From contig JAZSNH010000058.1 of assembly GCA_045536305.1 (NCBI GenBank), positions 1 to 51,468 of the forward strand: a stretch of 51,468 nucleotides of DNA. Direction: 5' to 3'. The position numbers were made by a program, and so were the translations under genes. Of this stretch, positions 27,324-35,916 are shown one piece after another; within the stretch, counting starts at the first letter, position 1; every line of letters begins with the position of its first letter. The notes beneath the pieces were generated by a model, which saw only the letters and a list, made by a program, of their open reading frames with translations, was not told the DNA's origin and ran no database searches. Origin of the DNA: JAISGQ01 sp045536305. Lineage in GTDB: Bacteria > Bacillota > Clostridia > Oscillospirales > Acutalibacteraceae.

Positions 27324-27931
27324 GGATAGTTGTTCTTGTATCAGGCGGAGGGACAAACCTTCAGGCGCTGATAGATGCAGAAAAACGCGGAGAGCTTGGC
27401 GGAGAGATCGTAGCTGTTATTTCGAGCAAACTCGGTGTTTATGCCCTGAAACGAGCCGCAGATAATAATATTGCTTCTGATGTTGTTTCAAAAAAAGAGC
27501 TTTTGGAAAAATATGAAGATGTATTGCTTGATACGCTCGAAAAATACAATCCCGATCTTATTGTTCTTGCAGGATTTTTGAGTATTCTCGGACAAAGGGT
27601 GACAGATAAATACAGAAATAAAATCATAAATGTTCATCCTGCGCTCATTCCTTCCTTCTGCGGAAAGGGATTCTACGGTCTTAAGGTTCATGAAGCCGCA
27701 TTGGCTTACGGTGTAAAGGTTACAGGTGCAACGGTTCACTTTGTAAATGAGATTCCCGATGGCGGTGCAATTATCTTCCAGAAGGCTGTCAATATAGAAT
27801 CCGATGATACGCCCGAAACCCTTCAGCAAAGGGTTATGGAGCAGGCTGAGTGGGTTTTGCTTCCAAAAGCTGTCAGATTATTCTGCGAGGGCAAGCTTAA
27901 GGTAGAAAATAATATTGTTACTATAAAATAA
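27320..27931 (+). CDS. purN: Phosphoribosylglycinamide formyltransferase
   Basis: PurN transfers a formyl group from 10-formyl-tetrahydrofolate to GAR. The 203 residues show VVLVSGGGTNLQALIDA at the N-terminus, the folate and catalytic segment LAGFLSILG, NVHPALIPSFCGKGFYG with the conserved Asn-His pair, and GATVHFVNEIPDGGAIIFQ with the catalytic aspartate. This is the folate-dependent enzyme, not the formate-dependent PurT. ATG overlaps the purM stop; purH follows after 14 bases. Confidence 0.97.
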   Translation: MRIVVLVSGGGTNLQALIDAEKRGELGGEIVAVISSKLGVYALKRAADNNIASDVVSKKELLEKYEDVLLDTLEKYNPDLIVLAGFLSILGQRVTDKYRNKIINVHPALIPSFCGKGFYGLKVHEAALAYGVKVTGATVHFVNEIPDGGAIIFQKAVNIESDDTPETLQQRVMEQAEWVLLPKAVRLFCEGKLKVENNIVTIK

Positions 27932-27945
27932 AGGAGATAAAGAAT

Positions 27946-29499
27946 ATGAAGAAAAGAGCTTTGATCAGTGTTTCTGATAAAACAGGCTGTGTAGATTTCG
28001 CAAAAAGACTTGCTGCGCTTGGTTATGAAGTCGTTTCAACAGGCGGTACAGCAAAAGCTATTGCCGCTGAAGGTATTCCTGTAACAGAGGTATCTGATAT
28101 CACAGGATTTCCGGAATGCCTTGACGGCAGAGTAAAGACACTGCATCCAATGATCCATGCAGGTGTTCTTGCCATGCGTTCAAACCCTGACCACATGAAG
28201 CAGATCGAAGAACTCGGTGTTACTCCTATTGATGTAGTGGCAATTAACCTTTATCCTTTCAAGGCTACTATCCTTAAGCAGCCTGCCGTATCTCTCGAGG
28301 AAGCAATCGAAAACATTGATATAGGCGGACCTACAATGATAAGAGCGGCAGCCAAGAACTGGCAGGATGTCGCTGTGGTTGTTGACCCTGATGATTATGA
28401 GACTGTTGCTTCCGAGCTTGAAAAAGACGGTGAAGTAAACAAAACCACCAAGTTCCGTCTTGCAGGTAAGGTGTTTGAGCATACAGCACAGTATGATGCG
28501 CTTATCAATAATTATCTCAGAGAGGCAAGAGGAGAGTCTCCTTTTACAAATACCTTCACAAGAACCTATGAGAAGGTTCAGGAAATGCGTTATGGCGAAA
28601 ATCCTCATCAGGCTGCCGCATTTTATCGTGAAATAGGAAATCGCACAAATTGTCTTGATGCTGCAGAGCAGCTCCATGGCAAAGAGCTTTCTTATAACAA
28701 CATCAATGATGCAAACGGTGCTCTCGATGTTCTTAAGGAATTTGGAACAGATATTCCCTGTGCTGTTGCTGTAAAGCATGCAAACCCCTGTGGTGTTGGT
28801 ACAGGTAAAACTCTTTACGAAGCATATATGAACGCTTACAACAGCGACCCTGTTTCTATTTTCGGCGGTATTGTCGCACTTAATCGTGAAGTGGACGAGG
28901 ATACCGCAACAGAGCTTGCAAAGATTTTCCTTGAGATAATCATTGCGCCTTCTTTTACCGAGAAAGCACTTGAAATACTTACCGTTAAAAAGAATATTCG
29001 TCTTTTAAGATTGCCTGATGCTGCTGTTGCAAATGATAGTACTATGCTTGATATGAAGAAGGTTGCGGGCGGTCTTCTCGTACAGCAGCTCGATACAGAG
29101 CTTATGAATGAGGCTGATCTTAAGGTTGTTACCAAACGTCAGCCTACCGATGCAGAGATGGAGCAGCTTAAGTTTGCATGGCGTGTTGTAAAGCACGTAA
29201 AATCAAACGGTATATGCCTTGTTGCTAACAATGGAACAGTCGGCGTCGGCCCCGGACAAACAAATAGAATTACAGCGCTTGAGCTTGCAATAAAGTATGC
29301 AGGTGACAGAGCAAACGGCTCGGTAATGGGCAGTGATGCATTTTTCCCGTTCCCCGATTGCGTTGAAGCAGCTGCAAAGGCTGGTATTACTGCAATTATT
29401 CAGCCGGGTGGATCCGTAAAGGATCAGGAATCCATTGAAGCTTGTGATAAATACGGCATTGCAATGGTATTTACCGGTATGCGTCATTTCAAGCACTAA
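27946..29499 (+). CDS. purH: Bifunctional AICAR formyltransferase/IMP cyclohydrolase
   Basis: PurH carries out the last two steps to IMP. The 517 residues contain an N-terminal MGS-like cyclohydrolase domain (residues 1 to about 190, with STGGTAKAIAAEGIPVTEVSDITGFPECLDGRVKTLHP) and the AICAR transformylase domain with MRYGENPHQAAAFY, the catalytic AVKHANPCGVG lysine-histidine motif, and SDAFFPFPDCVEAAAKAGITAIIQPGGS near the C-terminus. All expected motifs are intact and the length is normal. AAAGGAG precedes the ATG. Confidence 0.97.
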   Translation: MKKRALISVSDKTGCVDFAKRLAALGYEVVSTGGTAKAIAAEGIPVTEVSDITGFPECLDGRVKTLHPMIHAGVLAMRSNPDHMKQIEELGVTPIDVVAINLYPFKATILKQPAVSLEEAIENIDIGGPTMIRAAAKNWQDVAVVVDPDDYETVASELEKDGEVNKTTKFRLAGKVFEHTAQYDALINNYLREARGESPFTNTFTRTYEKVQEMRYGENPHQAAAFYREIGNRTNCLDAAEQLHGKELSYNNINDANGALDVLKEFGTDIPCAVAVKHANPCGVGTGKTLYEAYMNAYNSDPVSIFGGIVALNREVDEDTATELAKIFLEIIIAPSFTEKALEILTVKKNIRLLRLPDAAVANDSTMLDMKKVAGGLLVQQLDTELMNEADLKVVTKRQPTDAEMEQLKFAWRVVKHVKSNGICLVANNGTVGVGPGQTNRITALELAIKYAGDRANGSVMGSDAFFPFPDCVEAAAKAGITAIIQPGGSVKDQESIEACDKYGIAMVFTGMRHFKH

Positions 29500-29511
29500 G
29501 GAGCGAAACCA

Positions 29512-30789
29512 ATGAAAATTCTTGTTGTTGGCGGCGGTGGGCGTGAGCATGCCATAATCCGCAAGCTTAAGGAAAGTCCGCGTGTTGAGAAGATATATTG
29601 CACTCCGGGAAACGGCGGAATCAGCAGAGACGCGGAATGTTTTAATGTTGGTGCCACTGATATTGACGGAGTGGTTGCTCTTGCAAAGGAAATAAATGCA
29701 GACTGTGTATTTGTAGCACCTGATGATCCTCTGGTAATGGGTATGGTAGATGCACTTAATGATGCAGGAATCAGAGCCTTCGGACCAAATAAAGCTGCGG
29801 CAATAATTGAGGGAAGTAAGGTATTCTCAAAGGATTTTATGAAGAGAAACGGTATTCCCAGTGCAGCATACGAGGTTTTTTCCGATGCTGAAGAGGCAGT
29901 CGCTTACATAAAAGATAAAAATTGCTATCCTACCGTTGTAAAGGCAGATGGCTTGGCACTTGGAAAAGGCGTTATTATCGCAGAAAATGAAGCTCAGGCA
30001 ATTGACGCCGTCCATTCAATTATGGAAGACAAGATTTTTGGTGCATCGGGAAACAATATCGTTATTGAAGAATTTCTTACAGGTCCGGAGGTATCGGTTC
30101 TTGCATTTACAGATGGTGAGACCGTATATCCAATGATTTCTTCAATGGATCACAAGCGTGCTCTCGATGGAAACAAGGGGCTTAATACAGGCGGAATGGG
30201 AACAATCTCGCCCAATCCATGGTATTTTGATGCCGCCGCAGAGCGATGCATGAATGAAATATTTATTCCTACGGTAAAAAGCCTGAAAAAAGAGGGCAGA
30301 GCTTTCAAGGGATGTCTTTATTTCGGACTTATGCTTACACAAAACGGTCCTAAGGTGATAGAATACAACTGTCGTTTTGGTGACCCCGAAACACAGGTAG
30401 TTCTTCCGATGCTCGAAACTGATTTTGCCGATATTATTGATGCTATCATCGATGAGCGCCTTTCTGAGATCGATATAAAATGGAAGAATGGTGCATGTGC
30501 ATGTGTAATTATGGCTTCCGGCGGATATCCTCAGTCTTATCCAAAAGGAATTGAAATAAATGGCCTTGACGACAATGGACAGATCGATGGTGCTGTTGTA
30601 TATCATGCAGGAACAGCTATAAAGGAAAATAGATTTACAACAAATGGCGGCCGTGTTTTAGGTGTAACTGCAAATGCAGATAACCTTGATGACGCCCTAG
30701 ATAAGGCATACGATGCGGTAAAAAGAATTTCCTTTGAGGGTGCCCATTACAGAACCGATATTGGCAGGGCATATAAAAAAGATATTTAA
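29512..30789 (+). CDS. purD: Phosphoribosylamine-glycine ligase
   Basis: PurD joins phosphoribosylamine and glycine to GAR using ATP. The 425 residues form an ATP-grasp enzyme: N-terminal KILVVGGGGREHAIIRKL, the central VKADGLALGKGVIIAE ATP-binding loop, and MISSMDHKRALDGNKGLNTGGMGTISP, then FKGCLYFGLMLT and EYNCRFGDPETQVVLP with the metal-binding residues. The gene closes the pur operon and is followed by a strong terminator. The operon here lacks purC, purF, purL, purQ and purB, which must lie elsewhere. Confidence 0.97.
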   Translation: MKILVVGGGGREHAIIRKLKESPRVEKIYCTPGNGGISRDAECFNVGATDIDGVVALAKEINADCVFVAPDDPLVMGMVDALNDAGIRAFGPNKAAAIIEGSKVFSKDFMKRNGIPSAAYEVFSDAEEAVAYIKDKNCYPTVVKADGLALGKGVIIAENEAQAIDAVHSIMEDKIFGASGNNIVIEEFLTGPEVSVLAFTDGETVYPMISSMDHKRALDGNKGLNTGGMGTISPNPWYFDAAAERCMNEIFIPTVKSLKKEGRAFKGCLYFGLMLTQNGPKVIEYNCRFGDPETQVVLPMLETDFADIIDAIIDERLSEIDIKWKNGACACVIMASGGYPQSYPKGIEINGLDDNGQIDGAVVYHAGTAIKENRFTTNGGRVLGVTANADNLDDALDKAYDAVKRISFEGAHYRTDIGRAYKKDI

Positions 30790-30820
30790 TTTTTAATTCT
30801 TAAAACATAAGGTAAAAAAT

Positions 30821-30860
30821 AAAAGTCCGGTTTGGTCATCCGCTGAACCGGACTTTTATA
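30821..30860 (+). terminator. Intrinsic terminator of the pur operon
   Basis: AAAAGTCCGGTT (30821-30832) pairs perfectly with AACCGGACTTTT (30846-30857) around a 13-nt loop, with the U-run in the 3' arm. The 231-base gap to the next gene also contains the promoter at 30960; nothing else was recognised in it. Confidence 0.85.
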
Positions 30861-30959
30861 TCCCGGAACAGTTAATATCAGCGGATATTTTTTAATGTGT
30901 TTATATAACAGCTTGAGTATTTATTTCATGAGCTTTTTATATAAATTTCGTTGATTGGA

Positions 30960-30988
30960 TTGTCTTTGCTCGATTATTGTGATATAAT
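30960..30988 (+). promoter_or_regulatory. SigA-type promoter
   Basis: TTGTCT (30960-30965) and a perfect TATAAT (30983-30988), 17 bp apart, precede the small membrane protein gene at 31021. Confidence 0.65.
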
Positions 30989-31020
30989 ATTGTAAGTGTA
31001 TAAAAGGAGGATTAAAATAA

Positions 31021-31575
31021 ATGGTCAGTGATGTTGTTTTTGAGCAAATTATAAAAAAGAAATTTGAGGCTAAAGATTTCATTAAATGCTTCGGTATTAT
31101 TTTTGTGTGCTTTATTCTTCCCTCAATGCTTTTTATGTTTTTGGCGGCTGTATTAGGCCCGGAAATTATCTTTGCTTACGGAAGTATTATCATGCTTATT
31201 TTAATAGGTCTGATTGTTCTTGCAGTTTTCCTCATCAGAAATACTTCGTATGAATATGAGTATATTTTCGTTAACGGAGAGCTTACCATTGATAAAATAA
31301 CAGCAAAAAGCAAAAGAAGCAGAATGCTCAATATTGATGTTAAGCTTATTGAAAGTATGGGAATTTATGATGCAGCATCTTTTGTCTGCGGCAAGGATAC
31401 CACTCTTTTGATCTATAGCGACACTTATTCGGGCGACGGAGATCTTTATTTAACTTTCCGTCATCCCTCAATCGGCAATACAACTCTTGTTATCAAATCA
31501 AGCGAAAAACTTGGAAAAGCGCTTAAGCCTTATGTAAAAAGGAGCATTCATAAGGAAGTATTTCCCGATCTTTAA
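31021..31575 (+). CDS. Small membrane protein, DUF6106-like
   Basis: The 184-residue protein has two adjacent membrane segments at about 22-47 and 54-75, followed by a cytoplasmic-looking domain of alternating strands (NTSYEYEYIFVNGELTIDKITAKSKRSRMLNIDVKLIESMG in outline). That domain resembles a small bacterial PH-like fold; from memory it matches the clostridial DUF6106 group, unverified. No catalytic motif is visible and no function is known to me. AAAGGAGG lies 10 nt before the ATG. The gene has its own promoter and a strong terminator, so it is probably transcribed alone. Confidence 0.75.
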   Translation: MVSDVVFEQIIKKKFEAKDFIKCFGIIFVCFILPSMLFMFLAAVLGPEIIFAYGSIIMLILIGLIVLAVFLIRNTSYEYEYIFVNGELTIDKITAKSKRSRMLNIDVKLIESMGIYDAASFVCGKDTTLLIYSDTYSGDGDLYLTFRHPSIGNTTLVIKSSEKLGKALKPYVKRSIHKEVFPDL

Positions 31576-31585
31576 TCAATAAACT

Positions 31586-31619
31586 CAGGCGCACAGATCA
31601 TACTGTGCGCCTGTTTCTT
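31586..31619 (+). terminator. Strong intrinsic terminator
   Basis: CAGGCGCACAG and CTGTGCGCCTG form a perfect 11-bp GC-rich stem with a 6-nt loop, followed by TTTCTT. It ends only 14 nt before the next start codon. Confidence 0.85.
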
Positions 31620-31633
31620 ACAGGTGATTTTAA

Positions 31634-33169
31634 ATGATTCTTGACAGTATTAAAACAAAGCAGGCAGAAGACGAATGTGTAAAAAACGGAACAGAACATA
31701 TTGAGTTAATAACACGTGCAGGTACTGCGGCGGCAAAGCTTGCATCAGATCATTTTGATGCAAATAAAAAAAGTGTTGCTGTTATCTGCGGCAGAGGTAA
31801 TAATGGCGCGGACGGTTTTGCAGCTGCACGCATTCTTGCAAAAAGCGGTGCGAAGGTCAGAATTCTTCTTACGCACGGATATCCTAATATTTCCGATGCG
31901 ATCGATTTGTTCGGAAGGGCGGAACGTGCAGGAATAAAATATCTTCTTTATAATGTCGAAAAGGACAGGGAAGATTTTTTCAGGACTATAAGTATTGCCG
32001 ATATAATTATTGATGCAGTATGCGGCACAGGCTTTGACGGTGAACTTAATGCGTCACTGCAGGAGATATTCGAATATGTAAATTTATCGAAAGCGAAAGT
32101 AATTTCAATAGATATCCCAAGCGGAATCCATGCAGACAGCGGTTCGGCGGCAAAAGGTGCGGTAAGGGCAGATGCAACAATTACCTTTACAAGCAAAAAG
32201 CCGTGTCATGTTATTCATCCGGGGCTTGAGCATTGCGGTAAAGTTTATGTTGCTGATATAGGGATCGAAACATCACATTTATCAAATAGTGATTCTTTGA
32301 TAGAGATTCCCGATTTTCAAAGTGTAAGACTATGTTTTCCACCCAGAAAAATAAATACACATAAAGGAAATTACGGAAAGCTGTTTTCGGTTACAGGCAG
32401 TGAAATGATGCCCGGTGCTGCTATTCTTGCAGTTAAGGCTGCAGTTCGCACAGGAGTTGGTCTTGTAAAGTGTTTTACACCCGAAAAAAATATTTATCCA
32501 ATAGTTTCTGTTGTTCCTGAGTGTACGTTTTCAGGGATACAGTCAAAAAGTGTGTATCTTAACGAGAATGATCGTTCGATGCTGACGGATGAAATAAAAA
32601 AGGCTGATGCATGTATAATAGGTTGCGGCATGGGCATTTCGGAAAGAACAAAAAATGCATTGGAAATTGCTGTTGAAAACGCTGAATGTCCGCTGGTTAT
32701 TGATGCGGATGCACTCAATTGCCTTTCTGAAAATCTTGATCTTCTGAAAAAGGCGAAGTGCGACATTGTTATTACACCGCATCCCGGTGAAATGGCGAGG
32801 CTCGCTCATGCAGAGATTGATTACATTCAAAATAATCGTCTTAAGGCGGCACAGTCCTTTTCACGCGAACATAATGTAACTGTTGTCCTAAAGGGTGCAA
32901 ATACGATCATAGCGATGCCTGATGGAAAGATATTTGTCAACACCACCGGTAATCCCGGAATGTCAACGGGTGGGTCAGGGGATATTCTGGCAGGTATCAT
33001 CGGTTCGCTTCTTGCACAGGGAATGTCCGTCAGTGATGCTGTTTCATGCGGTGTGTATATACACGGAGAATGCGGCGATCGAGCATCAAAAAAGTTTTCA
33101 GAAACATCTATGACGCCGTCAGATATAATTGACATGCTTCCATCTTTGTTTATTGATCTCGAAAGATAA
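31634..33169 (+). CDS. nnr: Bifunctional NAD(P)H-hydrate epimerase/dehydratase
   Basis: The fused enzyme repairs NAD(P)H damaged by hydration. The N-terminal YjeF domain (about 1-215) epimerises R- and S-NAD(P)HX and shows VICGRGNNGADGFAAARIL and DAVCGTGFDGEL with SIDIPSGIHADSG. The C-terminal ribokinase-like domain (about 225-505) dehydrates S-NAD(P)HX with ADP and shows KGNYGKLFSVTGSEMMPGAA, CPLVIDADALNCL, ITPHPGEMARL and NPGMSTGGSGDILAGIIG. Length (511) is normal for the fused form. CAGGTG precedes the ATG. Just upstream stands a terminator hairpin with no room for a promoter between, so expression must come by read-through or from a promoter inside the preceding gene. Confidence 0.95.
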   Translation: MILDSIKTKQAEDECVKNGTEHIELITRAGTAAAKLASDHFDANKKSVAVICGRGNNGADGFAAARILAKSGAKVRILLTHGYPNISDAIDLFGRAERAGIKYLLYNVEKDREDFFRTISIADIIIDAVCGTGFDGELNASLQEIFEYVNLSKAKVISIDIPSGIHADSGSAAKGAVRADATITFTSKKPCHVIHPGLEHCGKVYVADIGIETSHLSNSDSLIEIPDFQSVRLCFPPRKINTHKGNYGKLFSVTGSEMMPGAAILAVKAAVRTGVGLVKCFTPEKNIYPIVSVVPECTFSGIQSKSVYLNENDRSMLTDEIKKADACIIGCGMGISERTKNALEIAVENAECPLVIDADALNCLSENLDLLKKAKCDIVITPHPGEMARLAHAEIDYIQNNRLKAAQSFSREHNVTVVLKGANTIIAMPDGKIFVNTTGNPGMSTGGSGDILAGIIGSLLAQGMSVSDAVSCGVYIHGECGDRASKKFSETSMTPSDIIDMLPSLFIDLER

Positions 33170-33221
33170 TTGTCATTTTCATTTATGTATGATGAAATGT
33201 TTTTTATAATATAAAAGATAA

Positions 33222-33250
33222 TTGACAATATTTATTTGTTATTGTAATAT
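33222..33250 (+). promoter_or_regulatory. SigA-type promoter
   Basis: A perfect TTGACA (33222-33227) and TAATAT (33245-33250), 17 bp apart, lie 50 nt before the acidic membrane protein gene. Confidence 0.6.
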
Positions 33251-33299
33251 ATAATAAATCTGAATTTCAGATTAAAAAGTATATTGGAGGAGTAAACAA

Positions 33300-34307
33300 A
33301 TGAGTAATGAAAATGTTGAGATCGAAGAAGTCATGACAGAAGTTACTGAAGCAGTCAACGAAACAGAGGCACCTCAAGAAGAAACAATTGTCGAGGAAGT
33401 AAAAGCTGAAGAACACGAAATTGAGGAATCTTCGCCTGCTGATGATGACGAAACCGAAGAACCAAGGATTATTTTCTTTCCTGATGAGGAAGAAGAGGAA
33501 GATAATTCGGTGACGGAAGAAGAGGAATATGTTCCTAAAGCAGTTGCTTTTAATGAGACAGTTGCGGCAAAAGCTGAAGAAAAGAAAGAACTGACTCCTG
33601 AACAGATCAAATTGGAAAAAGAAATAGAAAATGAAAGATTTATTCGCGGGGAAACAGCATGGATGTTCTCAAGAACATTATTCAATCTCCCTGCTTGGCT
33701 CTCTCTCTTTTTGATATTCGGAACTGTTCCGCCTATATTTGCTGCCACATACGGCTTGGAAATTTTCGGTGTGTCAAGTAATCCAGTAAATATTTCTTCA
33801 GCAATCGGATTATTGTATGTCATAGTGCTTGTTCATGTTTATCTCGTAATTATGGCATTTGTCGGTATGAGAATAATTGTTGCATCTGCCAATAAAAGAG
33901 GATCAGAAATGTCAACAGCCGGTTTTACGATGCTGAGAGCTGTTATTGCGCTGATGATCGTTGAGCCGATTCTCGGATTCTTTATATATCCTTCAGCACT
34001 TGTTGGTGTAATATGTGCTATCTGTCTGTTGTTTATCGTTACCTTGACAATAAGCATACATGCAGTTCGCAAATCTTTGATAAGATCCAAAATTAAAAAG
34101 ATATCCCCGATATGCGGTGTGCTGTTTTTTGTAATTGCTCTTCTGCATGCATTCCCGATTTATGAATTTGTTGTTGAAGAGTTCAGCTTCGGTTACTTTA
34201 TTACTTTCGTTATAAGTGCTGTAGCAATGGTACTTTTCGGTATCTTTACATTTGCATATAATGCACACATGGACAAAGTCAAAAAGGCAATTGAAGAGGA
34301 TCAATAA
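33300..34307 (+). CDS. Acidic-tailed multispanning membrane protein, unknown function
   Basis: The 335-residue protein has a strongly acidic, low-complexity N-terminal region (about residues 1-115, rich in Glu with DDDETEEP and DEEEEEDN runs) followed by about six membrane segments between residues 125 and 320, in hairpin-like pairs. I do not recognise a family. No transport or catalytic motif is visible. The acidic tail is probably cytoplasmic and disordered. TTGGAGGAG precedes the ATG, and the gene has its own promoter and a 15-bp terminator, so it is a separate unit. Confidence 0.75.
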   Translation: MSNENVEIEEVMTEVTEAVNETEAPQEETIVEEVKAEEHEIEESSPADDDETEEPRIIFFPDEEEEEDNSVTEEEEYVPKAVAFNETVAAKAEEKKELTPEQIKLEKEIENERFIRGETAWMFSRTLFNLPAWLSLFLIFGTVPPIFAATYGLEIFGVSSNPVNISSAIGLLYVIVLVHVYLVIMAFVGMRIIVASANKRGSEMSTAGFTMLRAVIALMIVEPILGFFIYPSALVGVICAICLLFIVTLTISIHAVRKSLIRSKIKKISPICGVLFFVIALLHAFPIYEFVVEEFSFGYFITFVISAVAMVLFGIFTFAYNAHMDKVKKAIEEDQ

Positions 34308-34338
34308 AAATTAAACATATAAATTCTCTATAGCTTAA

Positions 34339-34373
34339 AAAGCCAGGTTCGGTACAAGACCGAACCTGGCTTT
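34339..34373. terminator. Bidirectional intrinsic terminator
   Basis: A perfect 15-bp stem (AAAGCCAGGTTCGGT and its complement) with a 5-nt loop, A-rich before and T-rich after, separates two convergent genes. Confidence 0.9.
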
Positions 34374-34421
34374 AATAATTTACTTAAATGAATAATTTGC
34401 TGTTTTGCAGCGAATTATCTG

Positions 34422-34718
34422 TTAGTGGCCTATTTTGCTTGTGATTTCCTGATATAGATCGGTCTTTAAAAGCCAATCCCATAATGTGTATCCTGCTGAT
34501 TTGATCATTGCAAAATCAATCACACCGGTAACTAATAGGACTCCGGCAATAACAACTGCAATAATAAAAACGGTTTTAGCTGTATTCTTTAAAATCTTAA
34601 TAGCAAGAAAAGCAACGATAATAGCAACAAGTATTGTAAGTATGCCTGAAATAGGGGACGCTTCTACAGCTTCTTTTACGCCTGTAGCAGAAGACAATAA
34701 ATTAAAATTGTTCAACAT
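34422..34718 (-). CDS. Small membrane protein of 98 residues, unknown function
   Basis: Two adjoining hydrophobic segments lie at about residues 23-43 and 48-70 (GILTILVAIIVAFLAIKIL and VFIIAVVIAGVLLVTGVIDF), separated by a short basic KNTAK turn; the N-terminus and the C-terminal LLKTDLYQEITSKIGH are soluble. I do not recognise a family. A strong GGAGGT ribosome-binding site stands 8 nt before the ATG, and a consensus-like minus-strand promoter and a shared terminator frame the gene, so it is very likely expressed. Role unknown. Confidence 0.75.
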   Translation of the reverse strand: MLNNFNLLSSATGVKEAVEASPISGILTILVAIIVAFLAIKILKNTAKTVFIIAVVIAGVLLVTGVIDFAMIKSAGYTLWDWLLKTDLYQEITSKIGH

Positions 34719-34756
34719 TATTTTCGACCTCCATACTATGTTAATAATTTGTTTAT

Positions 34757-34785
34757 ATTTTATAATATATTATAATTTATGTCAA
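34757..34785 (-). promoter_or_regulatory. SigA-type promoter of the 98-residue membrane protein
   Basis: On the minus strand a perfect TTGACA (34785-34780) and TAAAAT (34762-34757) are 17 bp apart, about 40 nt before the ATG. Confidence 0.65.
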
Positions 34786-34842
34786 TTGGTTTATAAATTT
34801 ATTTTATAACAACTTGTTAATTAAAAATTACAATAATGGAAC

Positions 34843-34871
34843 TTGCAACATAAAAAATAATTATGTAAAAT
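34843..34871 (+). promoter_or_regulatory. SigA-type promoter of the polysaccharide deacetylase gene
   Basis: TTGCAA (34843-34848) and TAAAAT (34866-34871), 17 bp apart, lie 33 nt before the ATG at 34905. Confidence 0.55.
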
Positions 34872-34904
34872 AAATATATAAAAATAAAGGTTGGCCGGAA
34901 ACAA

Positions 34905-35837
34905 ATGAATAAGAAAAAAAGTGAACCCATGTTAATGGTTATACTTGTTTTTGCCGTTATATGTATGGTTTTTATAATTGCATATTCGCTGCAAGAAAAT
35001 CCCACGGCAATAATGAGCAATGCAAGCATAAATGAGACATATATAACCGAACAAGATACTACAACAATCAAGACATTTACAACGACAAAACGGAGTACAA
35101 CAACAACTACAACCACAACAACCACTGCGGTCACTACAACAACAGTGACCACAACTACTGCTGCCACCACGGCAGACGAAACAGTGGTACAGCATCAGTT
35201 TGTTGAACCAACGGGAAAGGTTGCATATCTTACCTTTGATGACGGACCTTCGAAAAATACCGAGGAAATTCTCGATATACTCGATAGATATAATGTTAAG
35301 GCTACATTTTTCGTTATAAGCAAAAAGAATATGAACAGCAAATATCGTATGATCGCAGAGCGCGGACATACCATTGCTCTTCATGCGTATACGCATTCAT
35401 ATTCGAAAATTTATAAAAGTGAGGACGCTTATTTTAGTGACCTTACAAAAATTGGCGATAAGGTTTATGAGCTTACAGGGGTCAGGTCAAAAATTATTAG
35501 ATTCCCGGGCGGTTCGAGCAATACAGTACATAGAAAATACTGTAAAGGCATTATGGACAAACTAAAGAAATCCGTAACACAAAAAGGATATATCTATCAC
35601 GACTGGAATATTGACAGCGGCGATGCTTCAGCCAACAATGTTCCTGCTGAAAAATTATTAAGTAATATACAGAAAAACATAAAAAATAAAAATGTGATAG
35701 ATATTCTGATGCATGATACAGGCGACAGCAAACAAACTACAGTTGAGGCTCTACCGTCAATAATAGAATATCTTCTTTCTGAAGGATATAAAATTCTTCC
35801 TATTACAGAAACAACGCCTCCAATACAGCACAAATAA
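34905..35837 (+). CDS. Membrane-anchored polysaccharide deacetylase (NodB domain)
   Basis: The 310-residue protein has a short basic N-terminus and one membrane segment (about 9-27), a threonine-rich linker (51-90) and a NodB deacetylase domain from about residue 105. The metal and catalytic motifs are intact: TFDDGP with D112-D113, HAYTH with H160 and H164, the RFPGGSSN arginine motif, DWNIDSGDA, and LMHDT near the C-terminus. It probably removes acetyl groups from peptidoglycan N-acetylglucosamine (PgdA-like) or N-acetylmuramic acid (PdaA-like); the substrate cannot be chosen from sequence. It has its own promoter and terminator. The linker is coded by an ACA/ACC/ACT-rich stretch. Confidence 0.9.
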   Translation: MNKKKSEPMLMVILVFAVICMVFIIAYSLQENPTAIMSNASINETYITEQDTTTIKTFTTTKRSTTTTTTTTTTAVTTTTVTTTTAATTADETVVQHQFVEPTGKVAYLTFDDGPSKNTEEILDILDRYNVKATFFVISKKNMNSKYRMIAERGHTIALHAYTHSYSKIYKSEDAYFSDLTKIGDKVYELTGVRSKIIRFPGGSSNTVHRKYCKGIMDKLKKSVTQKGYIYHDWNIDSGDASANNVPAEKLLSNIQKNIKNKNVIDILMHDTGDSKQTTVEALPSIIEYLLSEGYKILPITETTPPIQHK

Positions 35838-35839
35838 TT

Positions 35840-35867
35840 AACGTCGGATCATAGATCCGACGTTTTT
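35840..35867 (+). terminator. Intrinsic terminator of the deacetylase gene
   Basis: AACGTCGGATC and GATCCGACGTT form a perfect 11-bp stem with an ATA loop, followed by TTT, 2 bases after the stop codon. Confidence 0.85.
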
Positions 35868-35896
35868 GCATATTGGGAAAAATATGGGAAATGATT
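35868..35896 (+). promoter_or_regulatory. Possible forespore (SigF/SigG-like) promoter of gpr
   Basis: GCATA (35868-35872) and AATGATT (35890-35896), 17 bp apart, resemble SigG boxes and begin right after the upstream terminator. Transcription would start near 35903, just before the AGGAGGG site of the 35917 start. gpr is SigF/SigG-controlled in Bacillus; here the match is partial. Confidence 0.3.
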
Positions 35897-35916
35897 ACTT
35901 TGTCAGGAGGGAATAT

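Noticed and set aside
34817..35170. Valine-rich open frame on the minus strand
   Set aside because: It is the reverse reading of the Thr-coding ACN tract of the deacetylase linker; the Val run is an artefact.
35090..35180. Short repeats that could look like a tandem repeat array or CRISPR
   Set aside because: They are Thr codons within a coding linker; there are no regular repeats with spacers and no cas genes.
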